NCBI GenBank assembly: GCA_963978905.1
Contig: OZ022260.1
Coordinates: forward strand, 47,885,551-47,949,550
Origin: Trichostrongylus colubriformis
Taxonomy: Eukaryota; Nematoda; Chromadorea; Rhabditida; Trichostrongylidae
DNA length: 64,000 nt
Direction: 5' to 3'
The notes beneath the pieces were generated by a model. The model did not search any database. It saw nothing but the letters and a program-made list of their open reading frames with translations, and was not told where the DNA came from. Both the position numbers and the translations under genes were made by a program. This document shows, in pieces, positions 57,173 to 64,000 of this stretch (its first letter is position 1; every line of letters starts with the position of its first letter).

Positions 57173-57859
57173 GGCCGCGGTCATACTTTGCGAACCGACT
57201 TGATGGACGCCGGCACCGGCAGCGACGGCGCCAAAATCATGTGCCCGCGGCGACGGAGGCGGAACTCTGGTGACGCGCTCCATGTGTGAAACGCATGACT
57301 CAACCACATTACAGTATGATGACCGTGGCGACATGGCGACAGCCACGAGTTCGATTTCGAATCTTGGCATAATGCCAAACAACACATGTTCGTGAAGGGA
57401 GTCCACGGATTCGATCTTGGCGTAGTGTCAAGCCATATCATCGTCGAACGACGATCCCTCGTCGTCTCACTGTCTGAGACGACGTTCTATAACGGCGTCC
57501 CCTACTCAAGTGATAACGGGGTCAAGCGGACCCACAGAATACGTGGTCCGCACTCTTCATTCCAACGTCGCAACAAGACGTTCTCTTCCTTACTGTTTGA
57601 CCGATAAATCTATTATGACCTCCTCATTCTTACTCCTCGCATAAACTCACAATAAAATCCACTGAACCTCCATAAGCCATACGAATTTCGAATGCGAATT
57701 TGTGAGCTCTCGCCACGATCATCGTACCGCAGTGTGATTGGGACAAACACTTCACAAACGGAGCGTGCCACCACAGTTCCCTCATGGTCGACGGCAAGCA
57801 CGGGATATTGACGCCGGCATATTGGTGCCGTCGTCGGTGCGCAAAGTATGACCGCGGCC
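57173..57859. mobile_element. PIF/Harbinger-like non-autonomous element, 687 bp
   Basis: Inverted ends GGCCGCGGTCATACTTTGCG continue with A/CACCGAC and are flanked by TTA on both sides. The ends match the 74-bp hairpin at 48713. The interior is open in short frames on both strands but has no DDE transposase or Myb-like motif. Confidence 0.75.
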
Positions 57860-58768
57860 TTACATATCTCACGCTGCTCAAGTATTGGGTGATTTCAATT
57901 CCCGGCATGAAGTCGCTTGAGGTTCTTTTGGATGATGCTGTTTCGCGCAATGTTTGCGGCTTCAAATATAGTAAATAAAGTTCAGAAGGTGGAGAGATTA
58001 GAAGCCTTCGTCCACTTTTCTTCGCTGATATTGACGCCGATATACCAAAGACGTTGTTTTTGAAGAACCGGGAGAAGTATAATCTGGGCTTACGGTATGG
58101 GATTACGGTGGCTTGCGATTGTCTCAATACATATACTACACTTTGCTAAGACGACGAGAGTGAATTCATCAGGTTTTAATCGTAATCACACTTTTTTCTT
58201 GTGCTATCGCTTAATCCTTATTTGTTTTACTTGCTTGTTACTGTGAGTTGTTTCACTTATTCCACATCATCAAATGAATGAAATACACTCTACGAGACAA
58301 CAAATGACATCTCTACAGCGGACAACTCGGGAAGTCAGTGTGTGCAGTTTGAGGCGATGCGAATGTGATGCGAATACATACCACAGCGTCGTGCTATCGA
58401 ATCCGGGTTCTTCTACCGATTATCGCTTCTAACCTTGAATGATCGTCACAGAATGATCATTTCCTTGTCAGACCCCTTCCGGTTCCTTTAGGGCAAAGCA
58501 CACAACAACCCTGACCCCCTTTTGAGATTGATAGTGGGAAGCAGATTAGCAAACGTTAACCAACTAAGTTGAGTAGTTCCTTAACTTTTCTTTGAACTTA
58601 ACGACTTTCCAGCATTAACTATAATAGTATGGTTGTAGCATTGCTGCAAATGAAGAATATTTCGATAAAATGAGAACAAACGACTTATGTACACGAGATC
58701 TGCTTGTCACGAGAACGTTATAAACTAAACAAAAACAAATCCCTCAGAATGAGAATGAGGCAAAGATT
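57860..58768. other. Intergenic; AT-rich repeat copy 3 at 58200-58340 (minus)
   Basis: The reverse complement of 58200-58340 reads TGTATTTCATTCATTTGATG and GTGAAACAACT, like 32930-33090. Nothing else recognised. Confidence 0.5.
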
Positions 58769-61700
58769 CTAGGTGGCCGCTTCTTCTTCGCGATTTTCAT
58801 ATTTCAAGAAAGCGACGTAGTCGATAAGAATGCCCAGCGCTGTTTCAGCCATGCTGCATGATATCACGTCGTCGACCACAATTCTGGAAATAATCCTTTT
58901 GAATCCGAAAAACGATTCAGAACAAATAACACAGAGCATAAGTTTCGATAAAACTTCCACGCGTTCTTGAATAAGCGTCCTGTGGGTGAGGCCGACCACT
59001 TGGCAGGCAGACGTATTTAATTTACTCAAACTAATTAAAGAGATTTCGAGAGCGTCGTGCAAGTGTTCCGACAGGTCAGGTCACCAGTGTTGCGAGCCGG
59101 GCAATTTACTACACGAACGCCAAATTATCTCTATTTTGACATACGCAGACCAACTACGCAGCTAAAATCTTGAAATCAGCATTTAATCAAATGTCGCTCG
59201 GAGCGTCATGGAAGACCTGACCCACCGGAGCACTCAACACACTCGCTCTTGTATTCCGTCAATCCGATGGTAAGCACACAAATTTGCTAGCACCTGTTTG
59301 GCACAGCTGGATTTATCATATCGACAATCTCGTCAACTATGTCATCCGCATTGAAATTCATTGCCCAGTTCTCCATCGCCGATAAATTGTCTAACATGCT
59401 TTGAACCTGAAAGCGAAAGTATTGGAATGTTCAAAATCAATTAAAAATGTCAAAACAAGGCTAGGACTACGATCACTCAGCGCTGTCCGCATCAACTTTG
59501 TCTTTCTTAATATTTCAGCTTTCTCTCGACTAATAGGGGTGAAATATATTACAGAAAATATCGAATGTTAATCTAGATAATTGATCTAGTGAATGGGTAA
59601 ATGATTAATTAATACTCAACAAAATGGACAAAGTAATCAATTGATTAATAAGAAAGAAAATCTGAACATCACTACTATACAAGATATGTTGCATCTGCAA
59701 TCCATGTAGAACATTGCAAGAAAAACTAGTTACCATCATCTTGATTTCATCGCGATCCAGTACACCATCGTCTCTCAGGTCAAGTACTCGAAACAACCAC
59801 CTAATAGATGCCGGCTGCTGCAAGACGTGACAGTGAAAAAGTGTTTTCTAATTGCAATAAGAAGAAGAACAACAAACGCTTCTGGATGTAATCGCTGCGA
59901 CAACATCCACAAAACCACGAAAATCCAGCTCATGCGGTGGTTGGTCACCATATAGCATTTGGTTGGCGAACACTCTTTCCCAGAATAAAGGTGTTATCGT
60001 ACCACTTAAATCGATGGAATTACAATATCTTCGAAACAACTAGGTTAAAGGCAATAGTTAAAGCCCACTCTCTGAACGCACGGCATTCTTCAAGAGACAC
60101 CATACCAGAACAATCCTTATCACAAATACGGAACTGTTCCAGGACTCTCCAGAATCTAGCCAATGAAAACCTGATAGTCAAAAAATCACCATAAAGCTAC
60201 GCTTGATGTCCAGAAGAAAAAGTTATGAAAATATGCACCAAGAACTTGCAGTATCCCACGTTTTATCTGCGGTTTCGGGTTCACGTTTCTGCCTCATCAG
60301 GACTTCAAAGAGGTCATCCAGCACACGTGTGGAAATGAGCTCCTAATAAATAATGCACTTACAGTATTATATGATACCATAAAATGGCTGAAGAAACTGC
60401 CAGGAAACACCATCGCACAGCGTTATGTATAAAAACAGCAGTCCAAGAATGTGGGGGGGGGGGGGGTAAAGGGAAAAGGCGGATTTGAATTTTTCCGTTG
60501 CCGCAGAGTGTACGAATATTGTAAACTCACTGAGAAAAATCAAGAATAGAGATGTTAAATGGGTTCTTCAACCACTACAAAACCTCGGTATTTTTAATTC
60601 CTGATAACAGCTGATTCTCGTTGAAAAGAGGACGAAGTGCAGGTTCGAGTCCCTTCAGGATGACAGCAGCACTCGTCAATGCTACTCACCCCCAACCTTA
60701 CCTGTCATGAGAGGCGTCAGCGGCCATTTCGACTGGTATGTCAATAACCGTACATGCACACTGAAGCGCGAGAGCACGTAATTCTTTTTATGAACGCGTC
60801 AGTCACTGAAGTGCCAACCAAGAACATTAAAACCCACCAACATCGATACCTTCCCGGTCCTTTGAGGATCAAACTGGAAGAAAACGCAGCGCTCAACGAA
60901 GACAGCATAGTAGAACGGACAGTCTTTCATTCCCTGAACAAACGTAATTCTCACCCTGATCGCAGGATATACCAAGTTATTTTCGAGGCTCTGTCAGTTG
61001 GCTTTCCTATTCTCATACCTTTTCATACGTAACATTCTACATGACCGATAAAAAGGAAAGAAATGTTGAGCTTTCGGAACAGAAACTATCGTACCTGATC
61101 TCAAACACAGCCGTCGCATATCGCACCTCGCTCTCTGATGATATGATAAAGAAAAGCCTAGTTCCGGTACTCAAGGGTCTTGGCTCGACAAAACGAATGA
61201 GTTTTTTCGATATCATCGTCTTCTAGCCCATATCAGACAATAACGGATATCCCCTCAATCCCAGTCTATCTTTCAGCCCAGTTTAAAATGGGTAAGTTCA
61301 GCTCACCTCCGGTATACCAGACCTACTTTGGACAATCCATCATTTCGCTCCCCAATGCATATTAGAAGAGTTTTTTGTCGCGCAACGCCCAACCCACTGC
61401 AAATGGATTACGATCTCCTGCAGGAAGCTGTTCTTTCCCAGAACCAACTTTACTGAGTCTAACTGGTGATACCAAACTTCACAACTCAACCATCGCCAGA
61501 TGGGATGGGACACTATGGAAGTTCAAGTATTTCTTACATGTCTCTGACCCACTCGATCGCCCATAATGATTATTCAGTTGCGCCAAATTACCATAGGTAT
61601 GTACAGACATGAAACCTGACAGAACCGTGCGAACTAGGACCTTGCTGAATTGGAAAAAAGTCAGAACTTACACTTTCCCATGAGAGTTTATTCGAAATTT

Positions 61701-62736
61701 CAGCCATGACGAGATCAAGGAATTCCTAGAAATATTGGGCTTACACCTTTTCTTTCACCTTAACGCTAATTTACTCTACTATTCTGAGGTTTAAAGATAA
61801 TACTAATCTAAGAAGCAGGGTAAATAGCGATACATGACATGGAATCATCTTTAACAGAAAATCCAGGGGGCTGCATTATTTAAATAGATCAGAGAAGGAA
61901 TGCCCCCCGAATCCGATGATGCCGGGTTCATTTTAAAACTCGGAAAGATGCCGAAGAGCATAACCGTACAGCGAAAAATATGTAAGAAAAAGAAACATAC
62001 ATTCGACGTAATGTACTCTGGCGACCTGGCAGCACTCTGTAAAAGAAGAAATTGTTGTGACCGCCGGCAACAAGTAACCAGGAAGTCGGCTGAAAGGTTT
62101 TTTTAAATTATTCATGGAAGAAGCTACCACTCTCTGAATATAGAGGTTTCTCACTCAAAAGTTGGCAGGAAATGCACCCTGTAGAGGTACCACTGTAGAG
62201 AGATAATTTGTTTATTACTTGAGATCTAAAACATTCGCGAACTTCTGGCGGAGAACGACACAGCACGGACTGAAACAGACATGTTATCAATGTCAATTCA
62301 AAATGGGCAACACTGTCGAAGAACTTACATATAAATCAGAGACCATAATGTGACCATTACCAGACTCGTCCCTTGTTGCCAATCGTTGGATGTCCTGGGT
62401 GAAACTCTGCAAAAATTGCCTACAAAATATTTTCAAATGCCTAGCAACTTGTCCAACTCTTACAGAAATTTGTTGTTCCGTGATTGTGCTTTGGTAATCA
62501 GCAACAATCATCCGCTGCTTGGCCGACTCATATATTACGTTCGATATACTCATTCGGTGAGATGAAGACGAAATCGGGTATGGTATGTCACAGATGGACT
62601 CCTAAAACAATTACTTGATTCTTTACCGTGTAGAATGCAAATCGGATCAATCACCTTCATTAGAACATCCTTCACAGCTACTGTGCTGTTCTCCGCTCCT
62701 ATAGAAATGGATAAAGCTTTTATCTCTGCGGCCACA
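58769..62736 (-). CDS. PPP2R3C: PP2A regulatory subunit B'' family protein (PPP2R3C/G5PR-like), N-terminus missing
   Basis: Minus-strand exons in phase: 62655-62736, 62329-62601, 62219-62269, 61672-61725, 60239-60342, 60069-60170, 59878-60004, 59734-59817, 59294-59406, 58769-58883 (stop). EF-hand-like loops are seen as TRDESGNGHIMVSDLY, ICDKDCSGMVSLEEC and LDLRDDGVLDRDEIKMM. Other blocks are RVLDDLFEVLMRQKRE, TASSWFSLARFWRVLEQF, LDFRGFVDVVAAITSR and MNFNADDIVDEIVDMINP; the end is IDYVAFLKYENREEEA. This follows human PPP2R3C, which ends ...WTYENREAL. B'' subunits direct PP2A to substrates in a calcium-modulated way. About 70 residues between the first EF-hand and LDDL in human have no counterpart here, so an exon in 60.35-61.67 kb may be missed. 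The four upstream exons rest on phase and a weak match. The start codon was not found. A poly-G run lies near 60453. Confidence 0.8.
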
Positions 62737-63822
62737 CTAAAACGGTATAAGGATGAAGTACATGGTGACCTATCACACTAGTTTTTTTTTCACACGAATT
62801 ATCGGATGTAGCTGTCTTTCAATCAAAATTTAAAACCTACGATTCTATTTCAGGTGTTGGCGATGTACTATCCCAGACGGCAGGATCCGACATGGTCCTA
62901 CTGAAGAAAGTTGGAAATATATTCTTCATAACGAAATGGGTTCAAATATAATTAGGAAAGGCCTTCGCGCAACCGATGAACAATTGAAAACATTTTGGTT
63001 TTATTATGAAGATATCAACATGAAAACATTATTTTATCACAGTCACATAAGTACGAGTCCGAGATCCGTATAGTCGACAATGATTATCTGAAATAAGTAC
63101 TCTTGACACAAAGGATTCGCTGATAAAGGTGTAGATATATTCACCTTCTCTCATTATTCGCATCCCTTCCATAAAGCTGCACTCTCGGCCTTTGAATATT
63201 CAGACGAAGAGCATTCCGAACTTGAAATTAGGAGAGGCGCACCTGCTCCTTCTGAATAACAAATACTTTGTAACAAAAGGCATCATTTCACTGCCTTGGA
63301 GATTTAAGCAGGAATAAGTATCACGAGAAAACTATAGAAACAGAGGGTAAAGGACAATTGAATTACTTGATGCGCAGAATCGAGCCCATTCCGGAAACTG
63401 AGTCTTCGAAAACAGCAACCACTCATTGAATTCATTGGGTTTGCCAAATTCAATAGCCAAAGTCCGAAGAGACATAAGACGTCCGCATGCGATCCAAAAG
63501 AAGAAAATAAAAATATTAAAATTATTGTTTAGAGATGTCGAACAATTAGGCATTATTGGTTTTTCAGAATGGGCCACGCATTCAATAAGATGCATAAATT
63601 CTGGGTGGCTGCTGAGGAAGGCCCTTGGCCGCCCCCAGAATTCGCGATTTTGCGTCTTTCAGCGATTTCTCTGAGGGCGCGCACGCGATGTTGCGGCAAT
63701 GCAACATCTCAAGGTCGTAGCATCGCGCGCGGAAGGGCGACGCCACGAAATCGTACAATCACAAAAACGAGAAATCGGCAGCCTTTCTCTACCTTACAAA
63801 ACAACATCATAAAAACGGGAAC
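62737..63822. other. No gene recognised; isolated GC-rich hairpin at 63688-63708
   Basis: The first exon of the B'' gene may lie here but was not found. GATGTTGC and GCAACATC form a short hairpin at 63688-63708 inside a GC-rich patch. A fragment near 62850-62950 (GVGDVLSQTAGSDMVLLKK, plus) recalls Mpv17-family proteins only vaguely. Confidence 0.35.
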
Positions 63823-63960
63823 CTCATGAAGTTGCTCCGCTTCCTCGTCTTCGGCCGAGACCATGACCACCACTTCTTCCAAGAGTGATGACATGTGAAA
63901 TTCGAAGTTGTCATTAAGACGATCCCGAGCACGATCAATGAATCGGGTTTGAGGACGTTT
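63823..63960 (-). CDS. Possible single exon of an unknown minus-strand gene
   Basis: 46 codons open between a TATAG acceptor (63961) and a GAG|GTTCCC donor. Segments are KRPQTRFIDRARDRLNDNFE, FHMSSLLEEVVVMVSAEDEE and AEQLHE. Amphipathic and acidic, protein-like composition; family not recognised. The rest of the gene would lie beyond the window end. Its phase (0) does not join the first B'' exon (which needs phase 2). Confidence 0.3.
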
Positions 63961-64000
63961 CTATAACGATAAGATGAATTATCCTGTCACATCAACATCA

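Noticed and set aside
60640..60660. tRNA B-box-like GGTTCGAGTCCC
   Set aside because: No A box or acceptor stem at the right distance; no cloverleaf can be drawn.
1..64000. CRISPR array, rRNA or splice-leader RNA genes
   Set aside because: Searched by eye for regularly spaced repeats and for conserved rRNA/SL sequence; none seen, and the DNA is eukaryotic.

Overview
The window is nuclear DNA of a nematode, most likely a strongylid of the hookworm type. The grounds are short, T-rich-flanked introns ending in TTTTCAG, splice-leader-type acceptors a few bases before start codons, an operon-like gene trio, and mariner/Tc1 debris. By recollection, the orthologues of four genes here (SPCS1, LONP1, TTC1, NDUFA13) all lie on one C. 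elegans cosmid, C34B2, so this looks like conserved microsynteny. The species assignment is inference.

Layout. 0-1.8 kb: 3' part of a cytosolic-type tyrosyl-tRNA synthetase-like gene (+) whose catalytic motifs are degenerate. 1.9-5.6 kb: transposon remnants. 5.7-14.9 kb: katanin p80 (KATNB1) on the minus strand, at least 18 exons, with repeats and a possible nested plus-strand gene in its introns. 14.9-17.4 kb: no gene seen. 17.4-30.9 kb: plus-strand cluster spcs-1 / lonp-1 / ttc-1, read as an operon. lonp-1 was rebuilt as 23 phase-consistent exons (952 aa) and carries a mariner and a Tc1-like remnant in two long introns. 33.2-34.0 kb: NDUFA13/GRIM-19 on minus. 34.5-39.8 kb: a field of small DNA transposons (MULE-like, mariner-like, hairpin MITEs). 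40.0-49.3 kb: two paralogous five-exon genes for small secreted acidic/glycine-rich proteins (206 and 218 aa) that match no family I know. 49.3-58.7 kb: transposon-rich desert with a LINE 3' end, an inverted-duplicated Penelope-like element and a Harbinger-like element. 58.8-62.7 kb: PP2A regulatory subunit B'' (PPP2R3C-like) on minus. 63.8-64.0 kb: one possible exon of an unknown minus-strand gene.

The housekeeping genes serve separate jobs: ER signal peptidase, mitochondrial matrix proteolysis, TPR co-chaperone, complex I, microtubule severing and phosphatase regulation. LONP1 and NDUFA13 are both mitochondrial and adjacent. The most novel content is the secreted paralogue pair, the catalytically degenerate TyrRS-like domain, the 240-bp MULE-like MITE family with 9-bp target duplications, and the fold-back Penelope-like element. 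All exon models come from reading frames, splice sites and phase continuity by eye; boundaries may be off by a base or two.
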